Source of the DNA: Arthrobacter ruber
GTDB taxonomy: Bacteria > Actinomycetota > Actinomycetes > Actinomycetales > Micrococcaceae
Direction of reading: 5' to 3'
Length of the DNA: 64,000 nt
Assembly (NCBI RefSeq): GCF_002954225.1
Contig: NZ_PPTH01000011.1
Location: forward strand, 67,934 to 131,933
Part shown: positions 1-11,082 of the stretch, piece by piece
Position numbering within the stretch: position 1 is the stretch's first letter
How the letters are laid out: the number at the start of each line of letters is the position of its first letter
Made by a program: the position numbers and the translations under genes
The notes under the pieces: generated by a model
Seen by the model: only the letters and a program-made list of their open reading frames with translations
The model's database searches: none
Told to the model about the DNA's origin: nothing

Positions 1-481
1 AGATGAACCGCGGCAGATGCCGGAAACCGGGGACGATCTTCGGGCTGAAGGCGAAGAAGGCCGGCGGCACGGCGAGTTGAACTGCCGTCCGAACCCGCTC
101 GGGGTGGTCGTAGCAAAGCTGCATGGCGGTGATGACACCCATGTCGTGCGAGACGACGTCGGCACGCTCGATGCCGAGGATGTCGAGGAGAGCGAGCAGA
201 TCGCGAAGCCGGCTCTCACGATCGATCTGCGGATTGTCGGCCTCCGTCCACCCCGCACCGCGCAGATCGGGACAGATGACTCGGTAGCCGCGTGCGGCGA
301 TGATCGGAGCTATGGCGCGCCACTGCCACCAGTGCTCGGGAAATCCGTGCAGGAGCACCACCGGATCACCTTCCCCGATGGTGGCGATGTGCGTCCGCAG
401 GCCGGGCGTCTCGACCACGAGGTGGTCGAAGCCTGCTGCATCCGGCAAAGGCGGGGACCAGATCGAGGTGGGCGTGGACAT
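1..481 (-). CDS. Alpha/beta hydrolase, epoxide-hydrolase-like (3' part missing)
   Basis: The gene starts at ATG 481 and runs off the left edge of the window, so about 160 N-terminal residues are visible. The product shows an alpha/beta-hydrolase N-terminal half: the oxyanion-hole stretch LHGFPEHWWQWR (about residues 43-54), then PDLRGAGWT, and a nucleophile elbow SHDMG. Asp occupies the nucleophile position of the elbow, as in epoxide hydrolases and haloalkane dehalogenases rather than serine esterases. The acid and His of the triad lie outside the window. The gene diverges from a TetR regulator, with a 16-bp palindrome between them, so repression by that TetR is likely. The substrate cannot be inferred. 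Confidence 0.85.
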   Translation of the reverse strand, partial: MSTPTSIWSPPLPDAAGFDHLVVETPGLRTHIATIGEGDPVVLLHGFPEHWWQWRAIAPIIAARGYRVICPDLRGAGWTEADNPQIDRESRLRDLLALLDILGIERADVVSHDMGVITAMQLCYDHPERVRTAVQLAVPPAFFAFSPKIVPGFRHLPRFI

Positions 482-506
482 GGCGACCTCCTTCGTAGGG
501 CGGGGA

Positions 507-522
507 TACTATGTTCATAGTA
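507..522. promoter_or_regulatory. Operator-like perfect palindrome between hydrolase and tetR
   Basis: TACTATG-TT-CATAGTA is a perfect 7-2-7 inverted repeat in the 63-bp gap between the divergent hydrolase and TetR genes. It lies 25 bp upstream of the hydrolase start and 22 bp upstream of the TetR start. Its AT-rich content stands out from the GC-rich surroundings. Position and symmetry fit an autoregulatory TetR operator controlling both genes. That role is inferred. Confidence 0.6.
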
Positions 523-544
523 AACCTCGCGGAAGGGGGTGTCC

Positions 545-1099
545 ATGCCAGCGTCCACACGCGAGCGGGGCCTGGAGGCGGCCGTGGAGTTGCTCGGTGC
601 GGAGGGCGTGCGCGCGTTGAGTCACGCGCGGGTCGACGAACGGGCCGGCCTGCCGCCAGGGTCCACCTCGAACTGGTTCCGCACGCGCCGGGCGTTGCTG
701 GGCGGGGTGGTCGACTGGATCGCAGAGCGCGAGCGGGCCGATTTCGACCCAGCCGCGATGCCGGCTATCACCGGCGCCGACGGACTGATCGAGGGTTTGT
801 GTGCCATGGTCGAGCTGCAGGCCGGGCCGTTCGCTGTGCGGACCCGCGCGCGCTATGCCCTCTTCCTCGAACTCGCCGCCGATCCTGAGCTCGGCGAGCC
901 GTTGCGGCAGCAGCGCCGCGAATTCGAGAAGTGGACCGAGTCAATCGTGACGGCCGTCGGAATCGCCGATCCTGAGCCAGCTACGCGGGCCCTCATGGCG
1001 CTCGCCGACGGACTGCTCCTGCACCGGTTGACCGTCGATCCCGAACTCGACATGCGTCCCGCCGTCGAACGCGCGGTGCACGCCCTCGCAGAATCATGA
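545..1099 (+). CDS. TetR-family transcriptional regulator
   Basis: The product is about 184 residues. The N-terminal helix-turn-helix is visible as RGLEAAVELLGAEGVRALSHARVDERAGLPPGSTSNWF, cut here into RGLEAAVELLGAEG, RALSHARVDERAGLP and GSTSNWF, followed by a mainly helical ligand-binding part. The start at ATG 545 was chosen because GGAAGGGGG ends about 5 bases before it; a GTG at 539 is in frame. The gene diverges from the epoxide-hydrolase-like gene and probably binds the palindrome at 507-522. Its stop overlaps the palindromic TCATGA at 1094-1099. The inducer is unknown. Confidence 0.88.
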   Translation: MPASTRERGLEAAVELLGAEGVRALSHARVDERAGLPPGSTSNWFRTRRALLGGVVDWIAERERADFDPAAMPAITGADGLIEGLCAMVELQAGPFAVRTRARYALFLELAADPELGEPLRQQRREFEKWTESIVTAVGIADPEPATRALMALADGLLLHRLTVDPELDMRPAVERAVHALAES

Positions 1100-1395
1100 C
1101 CGCTCCGACGCCGGATCCCGCTGCCACTGGCCGAACAGGGGTTTCGAGGCTCCCAGGACCTAGGTTGCCATGGCGCCATCCCGGCTTCGATAGCGCAGTC
1201 AAGGATTGCAGTGGGTAGCCACCGCTCATGATCGGGTTCAGAATTCCAGGGATTGTGGCCACTGTAGGGCGCTTCGCCCGGCTCACAGCCTTGCCTTGGA
1301 GAACCAGCGCTACGCACGAGGCAGAGAGGTGCGTTCCCCTGCCGAGCTCACCCGAGTGCCGGACTCCTGCACGGGACTTCGACGAAAGGGTCCCG
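1100..1395. other. No convincing gene; possible degraded coding remnants
   Basis: This stretch has lower GC than its neighbours and no ORF with a good start, RBS and codon use. On the minus strand an open stretch ending at 1094 reads VLGASKPLFGQWQRDPASE, which is protein-like, but a stop lies just upstream and there is no start codon. This may be the tail of a decayed gene. No family is recognised. Confidence 0.35.
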
Positions 1396-1728
1396 TCAGA
1401 CTTCGGGGACCATCTTTACAAGCGTCAGACCGCTCTCATTCGCCACGCGCAGAGGAATCGCGGGCAATGGAGCGTTGCGGTGGTTCACCGACGAGTGGAC
1501 GCGCGGAATGGGAGCAGTGCTCGAACTGGTCCAACGTGCCCATACGTCAGCATGAAGGAGTTTCCCGTCCACCTCCTCGGCGACCCGGAAACCATCGAAC
1601 TGAAGTCCGCAGAACTCGATGTCCTTCTCACGAAGGACGATGGTTTGAGTATGGAGAGCACCGGTGCGAAGGAGCTTCCGGGAACGAAAGGGCGAGAGGA
1701 ACTTGAGCAGTATCATCATGGTCACCAC
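1396..1728 (-). CDS. Hypothetical small protein, doubtful
   Basis: This possible 110-residue protein starts at GTG 1728, with alternatives at GTG 1725 and ATG 1719. The middle looks like folded protein (VLREKDIEFCGLQFDGFR, then AEEVDGKLLHADVWARW) and codon choice is coherent in this frame. No family is recognised. The GC content is near 50-55%, well below the neighbouring genes. The start lies 6 bases after the stop of another short minus-strand ORF, so the two could be a small operon or one gene broken by a frameshift. It could equally be non-coding. A plus-strand ORF overlaps it but is less convincing. Confidence 0.3.
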   Translation of the reverse strand: MVTMMILLKFLSPFRSRKLLRTGALHTQTIVLREKDIEFCGLQFDGFRVAEEVDGKLLHADVWARWTSSSTAPIPRVHSSVNHRNAPLPAIPLRVANESGLTLVKMVPEV

Positions 1729-1734
1729 ATTGCT

Positions 1735-1908
1735 TCAGCCCTTGCTTGGGTTCTCTCTGAGGTACTCAGTTCGAGTAAACTTCGCGGCAACGCCGTCGAA
1801 AATCACGCTGGAACTACAATTACGATCGAAGAAAACAGTGAACTTTCCGTCGTCGCTCGGTTCCATGAATGGGCGCACTCTCTCGGATCCTGGATCTGGC
1901 CACCACAA
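1735..1908 (-). CDS. Hypothetical short ORF or gene fragment, doubtful
   Basis: Read from TTG 1908 the frame gives 57 residues, including GKFTVFFDRNCSSSVIFDG and AAKFTRTEYLRENPSKG. Both look like real protein, with alternating hydrophobic and charged residues. An internal ATG at 1866 would give a product of about 43 residues. The stop lies 6 bases before the GTG of the next small minus-strand ORF. The GC content is about 50%. A gene remnant, or the 5' part of a frameshifted gene with that ORF, is as likely as a functional small gene. Confidence 0.25.
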   Translation of the reverse strand: MWWPDPGSERVRPFMEPSDDGKFTVFFDRNCSSSVIFDGVAAKFTRTEYLRENPSKG

Positions 1909-1916
1909 TATTGTGG
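1903..1916. repeat. 14-bp perfect palindrome CCACAATATTGTGG
   Basis: CCACAATATTGTGG is fully self-complementary and sits at the upstream edge of the two small minus-strand ORFs. Such AT-centred palindromes often bind dimeric repressors. No cognate regulator can be named. Confidence 0.4.
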
Positions 1917-1982
1917 ATTAGGTGCTGCTTAGTGAATCGTCATGGCTTATGAGGATCGAGCTCGCACTGTAGGTATCGATGG

Positions 1983-2016
1983 CGAAAGCCCTGCGCGACG
2001 TCGCACAGGGCTTTCG
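1983..2016 (-). terminator. Terminator-like hairpin after nrdF
   Basis: An 11-bp stem (CGAAAGCCCTG pairing with CAGGGCTTTCG) closes a 12-base loop about 40 bases beyond the nrdF stop. It fits the end of the nrdHIEF transcript. A U-run is weak or absent. Confidence 0.65.
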
Positions 2017-2055
2017 GCGAAAATGCGCGTGTCGCGCATCATTGACTAGACGGGC

Positions 2056-5247
<3,192 letters not shown>

Positions 5248-5251
<4 letters not shown>

Positions 5252-5715
5252 GTCCAAAACTCTTCCAATCCTGTGGTTACTCGGTCCACGTCCTCGGACG
5301 TGCCCATGACTTCGAATCTGTACAGCACGGGGACCCCGCACTTGGCCGCGACGATGTCGGCCGCAAGGCAGTAGGTCTCACCGAAATTTGTGTTGCCGGC
5401 TCCGATGACCCCCCGGAGGAGGACGCGGTTCTGCTCGTCGTTCAGGAACTTGACGACCTGGCGGGGCACCGCACCCTTCCCGGTGATGCCCCCGTAGGTC
5501 GGCAGGACCAGCACGTACGGCCGGGTGGCCCGCAGCGTCGGCTCCTTGGTGAGGAGCGGCATCCGGGCAGCCGGAACCCCCAGCTTCTGGACGAAGCGGT
5601 GGGTGTTGTCAGACACCGACGAGAAGTAGATCAGTGGAGCATCGGTGACCGGCCCCTCCGCGTCCCCGACCGGGGAGGCGGAGGTCACCTGGTCATCCAC
5701 GATGAGGGTGCTCAT
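5248..5715 (-). CDS. nrdI: NrdI flavodoxin-like activase of NrdF
   Basis: This 155-residue flavoprotein provides the oxidant for assembly of the Mn-tyrosyl cofactor of NrdF. The FMN-binding loop is recognisable in [14 protein letters not shown] (about residues 29-42), and a second flavin-contact region reads [14 protein letters not shown]. About 25 N-terminal residues before the first strand look like an extension. The gene lies 37 bases after nrdH and overlaps nrdE by four bases. Confidence 0.95.
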
Positions 5716-5752
5716 CCCGATGCCGCGCCGAGCGGACCCCGAAGGGTTCCGT

Positions 5753-5998
5753 TCAGGCTACCGAGCTGACGGCGGAGTCCGCGAGGGCGCTGATCTTGTC
5801 GGGGCGGAAGCCGGACCAGTGGTCGTTGTCGGTGATGACGACGGGTGCCTGCATGTAGCCCATGGAGCGGACGCGCTCGAGCGCCGTCGGGTCCTGCGAG
5901 ATGTCGACGCTCTGGTAGGCGATGCCCTTCTTGTCCAGAGCGCGGTAGGTGGCGTTGCACTGTACGCAAGCCGGCTTCGTGTAAACCGTGACGGTCAT
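5753..5998 (-). CDS. nrdH: Glutaredoxin-like NrdH redoxin
   Basis: This 81-residue electron donor for NrdE is a glutaredoxin fold with thioredoxin-like reduction. The CxxC motif is CVQC at residues 11-14, and the NrdH signature WSGFRPDK is at 61-68. It is the first gene of the nrdHIEF operon. Two NrdR-like boxes lie about 150-200 bp upstream of its ATG. Confidence 0.96.
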   Translation of the reverse strand: MTVTVYTKPACVQCNATYRALDKKGIAYQSVDISQDPTALERVRSMGYMQAPVVITDNDHWSGFRPDKISALADSAVSSVA

Positions 5999-6149
5999 GT
6001 CCTAGTCCCCTTTTCCTCATACGGCTGCTGAATATCCATCAGCAGCGTGCTGTCGTGTCATGAGCGGCGCGGCCCCGGAAATGGGGAAGAAATCTGGGGT
6101 TTCTCGCACCTTGCGGCTCATGCTGTGCAGCGGCTGTTTCTGTCCCTCG

Positions 6150-6165
6150 ATACTACATCTAGTGC
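6150..6165. promoter_or_regulatory. Putative NrdR box, proximal copy
   Basis: ATACTACATCTAGTGC matches 12 of 16 positions of the palindromic NrdR consensus ACACWATATATWGTGT, quoted from general knowledge. It lies upstream of nrdH. A second, weaker copy begins exactly 32 bp further upstream, about three helical turns and typical for paired NrdR sites. NrdR represses RNR genes when dATP or ATP is bound. Confidence 0.6.
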
Positions 6166-6181
6166 GGGCCCTCGGGACAGA

Positions 6182-6197
6182 CCCCAACATGATGTAT
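6182..6197. promoter_or_regulatory. Putative NrdR box, distal copy
   Basis: The minus-strand sequence ATACATCATGTTGGGG matches about 10 of 16 consensus positions, with one half-site better kept than the other. Its start-to-start distance from the box at 6150 is 32 bp. The spacing, more than this match alone, supports the call. Confidence 0.45.
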
Positions 6198-6456
6198 TAC
6201 AAGTATGTCATTCCGGCAGCGAGTAGTCCACACGATGTCCACAGATCAGCGCCCGGCGGAAGCCCGGAAACGCGCCGAATCCGGCCCTTTTCGAGGCTCC
6301 GGTCCACATGCTGTGGAGGACTTCCACACAGGCGCAAGAATTTTCGTGTCGCGCATTTTCTGGCGTGTCGCGCTGCGTGCCCGGCAGCCGCGAGGTGAGG
6401 ATCCGGCGCCCCGGTAAGCTCGACGGACAGCCGCCGGACGAGAGGAAGGGTGGTCG

Positions 6457-7410
6457 ATGGTCAACCCGATCCACCTGAGGACACTGCTCGAGGTGATCCG
6501 CCACGGGTCCTTCAGCGGGGCGGCGACCAGCCTGGGCTACACGGCGTCGGCCGTCTCCCAGCAGATGTCGGCGCTGGAACGCGACACGGGCGCCACCCTC
6601 TTCACCCGCTCCGCCCGCAGTGCGGTGCCCACGGACGCGGCTGTCGCCATGTCCCGCCATGCCGCGAAGGTGCTGACGGACATCGACGCCCTGCTCGCCT
6701 CGACGGCACGTGCCGGCTCGGGCCCGGCGCACGAACTCCGCATCGGGATCTTTCCCAGCCTCGCGACCTTCGCCCTGCCTCGTCTGCTCCGCATGCCTGA
6801 GTGGCAGCGGCTCGGCGTGTCGCTGCGCCTGTTCGTCGGGGAACCGGCGCACGCCATCCAGGGACTCCGCACCGGCGGCGACCTCGACCTCGCGCTCGTC
6901 TACCAGGTGGGACAGGCCGGCCTCGCCTGGCCCTCCACGCTCAGCCGCCAGTGGATCGGCGACGACGACTTCCGGGTCATCCTGCCTGCGAGCTGGGGCA
7001 TCCGCAGCGGCTCGCGCGTCACGGCCGACCAGCTGGCGGACATGCCCTGGATCATGCACCACCCGGGCACGGCCGACGCCACGGTGATCGAGCGGCTCTT
7101 CGCGAGCTGCAACCTCCACCCCCGGATCGCGGCCTACTGCGACGACTTCAACGCCAGCCTGGAACTGACGGCCGCCGGCCTCGGCGCGGCACTGGTGCCC
7201 GAACTCGCCATGGTCAACCGGCCCGAGGGCATCGTGACGCTCGACGTCCCCGAGATCCGGCTCGCCCGCAGCATCTTCGCGCTGCGCACGGGCGACGCCG
7301 ACGACGCCCGGGTGCGGCTCTTCATGGACCAGCTCGCCGAGATCCTCAGGAGTCAGAGCATCGGGCCGAAGCACACGACCCGGGGCTATGCACCCACGGC
7401 CGCTCGCTGA
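6457..7410 (+). CDS. LysR-family transcriptional regulator
   Basis: The 317-residue product has an N-terminal winged HTH (residues 5-62: HLRTLLEVIRHGSFSGAA, then TASAVSQQMSALERDTG) and a periplasmic-binding-like effector domain from about residue 90. Length and layout are typical of LysR regulators. The ATG follows GAGAGGAAGGG by a normal distance. It diverges from nrdH, 458 bp away, and is followed by a short-chain dehydrogenase whose expression it may influence. The effector is unknown. Confidence 0.92.
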   Translation: MVNPIHLRTLLEVIRHGSFSGAATSLGYTASAVSQQMSALERDTGATLFTRSARSAVPTDAAVAMSRHAAKVLTDIDALLASTARAGSGPAHELRIGIFPSLATFALPRLLRMPEWQRLGVSLRLFVGEPAHAIQGLRTGGDLDLALVYQVGQAGLAWPSTLSRQWIGDDDFRVILPASWGIRSGSRVTADQLADMPWIMHHPGTADATVIERLFASCNLHPRIAAYCDDFNASLELTAAGLGAALVPELAMVNRPEGIVTLDVPEIRLARSIFALRTGDADDARVRLFMDQLAEILRSQSIGPKHTTRGYAPTAAR

Positions 7411-7504
7411 TCCCCCGTTGCACGCGCGGCGACCGGACCGTACGTTCGGGGACAGGGCGGGCGCGGGTCCGCCGGCCATCGGACTCTCGTCAGGAGGAAC
7501 CCCC

Positions 7505-8542
7505 ATGCGCATCAGGAACAGCGTGGTCGTCATCACCGGTGCAGGAAGCGGGATCGGCCGAGCCACGGCCCTGCACTTCGCCCGCCGCCGCACCTGCCTG
7601 GTCCTCGCGAGCAGGCGGGAGGAAGCACTCGAGTCCCTCGTCGCGGAATGCATGGCCCTGGGCTCCCGGGCCATCGCCGTCCCCACCGACGTCTCGGAGC
7701 ACGACGCCGTGCAGGAACTTGGCAGCCGGGCCGTGGAGGAGTTCGGCCGCATCGATGTGTGGGTCAACAACGCCTCCGTGGCCGTCTTCGCACCCTTCCT
7801 CGACATCCCTCTGCGCGATTTCGAGACCGTGATCGACGTCAACGTGATGGGGTACGTCTACGGCTCCCGCGCCGCGCTCGAACGCATGCAGGAGCAGGGC
7901 TCCGGCGTCCTCGTCAACGTGGCCTCCATCCTCGGAGCGGTTCCGCAGCCGTACAATTCCGCCTACTCCATGTCCAAGGCCGCCGTGCGGGCCCTCGGGG
8001 TGAGCCTCAGGTCCGAGCTGATGCTGGAGAAGAAGAAGCGCATCCACGTGTGCACCGTCCTTCCGCCCACCATCGACACGCCGTTCTTCCACCACGCCGC
8101 GAACTACACGGGCCGGCGCGTGATGGCCATGCCGCCGGTCTACCCCGCCGACCTCGTCGCCAGGGCGATTCTGGCCGTCGTCGAGAAGCCGGTGCGCGAG
8201 GTGGCCGTCGGTCGTCTCGGGCGTTCCGTGGTGCGCCAGCACCGCCTCATGCCGGGCCAGGTGGAAAAGGGTATGGCGGTGCAGGCGAAGCACGGTCAGC
8301 TCTCGACCGAGGAGCCGGCGCAGGACTCCACCGGCAACCTGTACGGCCCGTCCCTCGATCCCACCGACGCCGCAGTGAGCGGCGGCTGGAGCGGCAAGCG
8401 CCGCACCGCCCAGCGCGTGGTCATCGGCTCCGTTCTTGCGGGAGTCGGGGCCGTGGTCTTCAAGGACAAGCTCATGGCTGCCACTCCGACGGCGGTCACG
8501 GCGATCGCCGCCGCGGGAAGGGCCGTCGCGAAGAGTTTCTAG
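7505..8542 (+). CDS. Short-chain dehydrogenase/reductase with membrane-prone C-terminus
   Basis: This NAD(P)-dependent SDR has 345 residues, longer than the classical 250. The Rossmann motif is TGAGSGIG (11-18), the structural motif NNAS (88-91), and the catalytic residues are Ser141, Tyr154 and Lys158 in YSMSK. After the SDR fold comes a linker of about 60 residues and a hydrophobic segment (VVIGSVLAGVGAVVF) near the C-terminus that may anchor the protein in the membrane. The start at ATG 7505 follows a strong AGGAGG. Substrate unknown. Confidence 0.9.
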   Translation: MRIRNSVVVITGAGSGIGRATALHFARRRTCLVLASRREEALESLVAECMALGSRAIAVPTDVSEHDAVQELGSRAVEEFGRIDVWVNNASVAVFAPFLDIPLRDFETVIDVNVMGYVYGSRAALERMQEQGSGVLVNVASILGAVPQPYNSAYSMSKAAVRALGVSLRSELMLEKKKRIHVCTVLPPTIDTPFFHHAANYTGRRVMAMPPVYPADLVARAILAVVEKPVREVAVGRLGRSVVRQHRLMPGQVEKGMAVQAKHGQLSTEEPAQDSTGNLYGPSLDPTDAAVSGGWSGKRRTAQRVVIGSVLAGVGAVVFKDKLMAATPTAVTAIAAAGRAVAKSF

Positions 8543-8635
8543 CCCGGCACGACTCCCGACGCCCGGACGGCTCACGCCGGGTACGCCGCCTGCTCGTCCT
8601 GCCGCAGGGGCAGCAGGGAGCTGCCGACCCCCGCG

Positions 8636-9535
8636 CTAGAGGGAGGCTGCGAGTCCCGCCTGCGGGGGCCGCGCGAGGTCCAGGGCGTCGAGGACGTCCA
8701 GGGCTGCGGCGTGCTGGTTGAAGGTGTAGAGGTGCAGGCCCGGGGCGCCGTCGTCGAGTGCCGCCCGGGCGAGGTCCACCGTGGCGGCGACACCCACGCG
8801 GCGGCGCTCGTCGTCGGTACGCGCACCCTCGAGTCGCGCCCACAGGGCGTCGTCGACGTCGATCCCCGCGAGGCTGCTCAGCTTCCGCAGCCGCCGGGTG
8901 CTCGTCAGGGGCATGACGCCGGGGATGATGGGCATCGTCACACCGGCGCGCCGGGCCCGTGTGACCAGGCGCGTGTAGTCGGAGGGCCGGAAGAACACCT
9001 GGGTGATGGCGAAATCGGCGCCGGCCTCCTCCTTGGCCAGGAGCACGTCGATGTCCTGGTCGAGGTTCGCCGAGTCGGGGTGACGTGTCGCGTACGCCGC
9101 CACACCGACCGACACCCTGCCGGCGGCCAGCTGGGCGGTCCGCTGCGCCTCGACCTCCCGGATGAGGCGGACGAGCTCGTCGGCGTGCTCGACGTCGCCC
9201 GCCCGCGTCCTGCCCTCCGGCGTGTCGCCCCGCAGCGCGAGGATGCCACGCACTCCCCCACCGATGAGGCGGTCGATGATCCCCGTCAGCTCCGTCCGGC
9301 TGCTGCCGACACAGGTGAGATGTGCCAGCGGCTTCAGCGTGGTCTCCGTCAGGAGCCGCCGCAACAGGCCGATGGCGGCTTCCCGATTGCTGCCGGCCGC
9401 GCCGTAGGTGACGGAGACGAAATCCGGGCGCGTCTCCTCCAGCCGGCGGACGGTGGTCCACAGGGACTGCTCGGACTCGGCACTCCGCGGCGGGTACAGC
9501 TCGTAGGAGAGAGCGGGGTAGGACGGTTGCGACAT
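8636..9535 (-). CDS. metF: Methylenetetrahydrofolate reductase
   Basis: This FAD-dependent enzyme reduces 5,10-methylene-THF to 5-methyl-THF for methionine synthesis. From ATG 9535 it has 299 residues, normal for bacterial MetF. The N-terminal SYELYPPRS carries the conserved catalytic Glu (residue 12), equivalent to the FEFFPP motif of E. coli MetF. Further motifs include VSVTYGAAGSN, DFAITQVFF and PIIPGVMPL, all typical of the TIM barrel. In-frame codons upstream of 9535 do not look coding. A small inverted repeat lies in the leader at 9685-9698. Confidence 0.95.
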   Translation of the reverse strand: MSQPSYPALSYELYPPRSAESEQSLWTTVRRLEETRPDFVSVTYGAAGSNREAAIGLLRRLLTETTLKPLAHLTCVGSSRTELTGIIDRLIGGGVRGILALRGDTPEGRTRAGDVEHADELVRLIREVEAQRTAQLAAGRVSVGVAAYATRHPDSANLDQDIDVLLAKEEAGADFAITQVFFRPSDYTRLVTRARRAGVTMPIIPGVMPLTSTRRLRKLSSLAGIDVDDALWARLEGARTDDERRRVGVAATVDLARAALDDGAPGLHLYTFNQHAAALDVLDALDLARPPQAGLAASL

Positions 9536-9684
9536 CGCGGGCCTCTTCGTACGTGCCGCGCACCGCTGGGCGCGGGGCCGGCTGGAGATTGTGCGGGCGA
9601 CCGCGAACGATCCCCGCCGAGCATTTGTACGAATGTCAGGCCCGCACGGAGGCACCCACACTTCCCTGCGAAGGTCGCTGACCC

Positions 9685-9698
9685 GCTACCGGAGTAGC
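9685..9698. repeat. Short inverted repeat upstream of metF
   Basis: GCTAC-CGGA-GTAGC is a perfect 5-4-5 inverted repeat about 150 bp upstream of metF. It could be a hairpin in the leader or a protein site. The leader does not resemble a known SAM, SAH or cobalamin riboswitch that I can identify. Confidence 0.3.
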
Positions 9699-9774
9699 TA
9701 GGACCACACGCTACGACACGCCTGCGCGTGCATCAAGGACCATGGAAGAATGACGCACCGCGTGCAGGCGGGGA

Positions 9775-10914
9775 TCAGCCGTTCTCCTCCGGCTCATCGG
9801 CCGAACGCACATCGTTGCGGATGATGCCCAGCTCCGCGAGCTGATCGGACATGCCCGCGCCGTCGGGTGCGTAGATCCAGGGGATGCCCGGCGTCGGGCG
9901 TACCCCGCTCTTCGAGCGCCCGCCGGCGAGGACGGCCTCCCCGGTGGACAGCTGGCGGATCGCGATGGCCCGGACGTTCTGCGGGTGGCGCTGCGCGAAC
10001 TCGGAGTAGATCGCCTCGTCGTGCTGGCCGTCGTCGCCGACCAGCAGCCACTTCACGTCCGGGAACTCCTCTGCGAGGCGCTCCAGGGAGGTCCGCTTGT
10101 GGTCCTGGCCGCTGCGGAACCAGCGGTCGCGGGTGGGCCCCCAGTCGGTGAGCAGCTTCGGGCCCGCGGGGTAGAGGTTGCGGGAGAGGAAGCGGGACAG
10201 GGTCGGCGCCACGTTCCAGGCGCCGGTGGAGAGGTACAGCACGGGTGCGGAGGGGAGGGTCCGCACGATCCGCTCGTAGAGCACGGCCATCCCGGGCGTG
10301 GGGGTCCGCGCGTGCTCGTCGAGCACGAAGGTGTTCCAGGCCGCGAGGAACGGCCGCGGCAGGGCGGTCACCACCACGGTGTCGTCGATGTCGGAGACGA
10401 CGCCGAACCCTGTGCCGTCCGCGACGATCCGCACGGGGGCTTCCACGGTCTTCGACTCACCCGACTGCAGGGCGATGGTGTGCCACCCGGCGTCGAGGGT
10501 CACGGGGATGCGGGCGTCCACCACGCCACCGCGGTCCGCCTCGACGTCGTGCACGGTGTCCCCGATGGTGACGTGGACGACGGCGTGTGCAACCGGGGCA
10601 CTCGTGAAGTTGCGCCAACCGCGCATGCCCTCCTGCAGGGGCTTCAGCGGGCCGTCCGTCGACCCCTTCCCCGTATCACGCGGGTCGCTGAGGACCACGC
10701 GCGCGAGTACCCGCACCCACGACGTCGTGCCGTAGCCGGTGTACGGGATGACGGTCTCGACGCGGCCGCGGCGAACCGCGAGGCGCGTCTGGAACCGGAG
10801 CCAGGCGTCGTCGAGGCGCATGCCGAGGTGCCGGTCCCCCACCCCCGGCGCGACCGGCGGATTGCTGCTCGAGCTGGTGGTGCGTGCGTGCGACTTCGCG
10901 AAACGTGGACACAT
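9775..10914 (-). CDS. App1-family phosphatase domain protein (DUF2183)
   Basis: The 379-residue product carries the App1/DUF2183 catalytic domain, a HAD-like phosphatase fold described in yeast phosphatidate phosphatase App1. The DxDxT nucleophile motif is at 175-179 (SDIDDTVV). A later acidic motif GDDGQHDEAIY fits the Mg-binding loop. The first 160 residues form a beta-rich region. The start is uncertain: ATG 10914 is used, but the conserved part begins at MRLDDAW (Met32). A lipid phosphatase role is by family only. Confidence 0.85.
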   Translation of the reverse strand: MCPRFAKSHARTTSSSSNPPVAPGVGDRHLGMRLDDAWLRFQTRLAVRRGRVETVIPYTGYGTTSWVRVLARVVLSDPRDTGKGSTDGPLKPLQEGMRGWRNFTSAPVAHAVVHVTIGDTVHDVEADRGGVVDARIPVTLDAGWHTIALQSGESKTVEAPVRIVADGTGFGVVSDIDDTVVVTALPRPFLAAWNTFVLDEHARTPTPGMAVLYERIVRTLPSAPVLYLSTGAWNVAPTLSRFLSRNLYPAGPKLLTDWGPTRDRWFRSGQDHKRTSLERLAEEFPDVKWLLVGDDGQHDEAIYSEFAQRHPQNVRAIAIRQLSTGEAVLAGGRSKSGVRPTPGIPWIYAPDGAGMSDQLAELGIIRNDVRSADEPEENG

Positions 10915-11082
10915 GCGTCCCAGTCTGGCACGGCGCGCCCCGGTGGACGACCCATCAACGCGGCCGTGCGCAGGTAACGGGCGGCTAACAACTTCCGCTT
11001 TCACCTCGCGGCGTCTTGTTGGCGGGAACCGGCGGCTGCGACGCTGGAGCCTCTATTCAGCGAGGGAGCATCGGGGGAAGCC

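Larger units (their letters stand above)
5999..6456. other. Divergent intergenic region between nrdH and lysR
   Basis: This 458-bp gene-free stretch separates the nrdHIEF operon from a divergent LysR gene. Apart from the two NrdR-like boxes I see no structured RNA and no convincing small ORF. The segment at about 6180-6220 is AT-richer than its surroundings and probably holds the nrdH promoter. Confidence 0.5.

Noticed and set aside
853-1317. 154-codon minus-strand ORF overlapping tetR
   Set aside because: More than half lies antisense to the well-supported TetR gene and is low complexity in Ser/Arg.
1664-1921. 85-codon plus-strand ORF in the low-GC stretch
   Set aside because: No RBS and no protein-like pattern. 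The minus-strand frames in the same place look more like protein.
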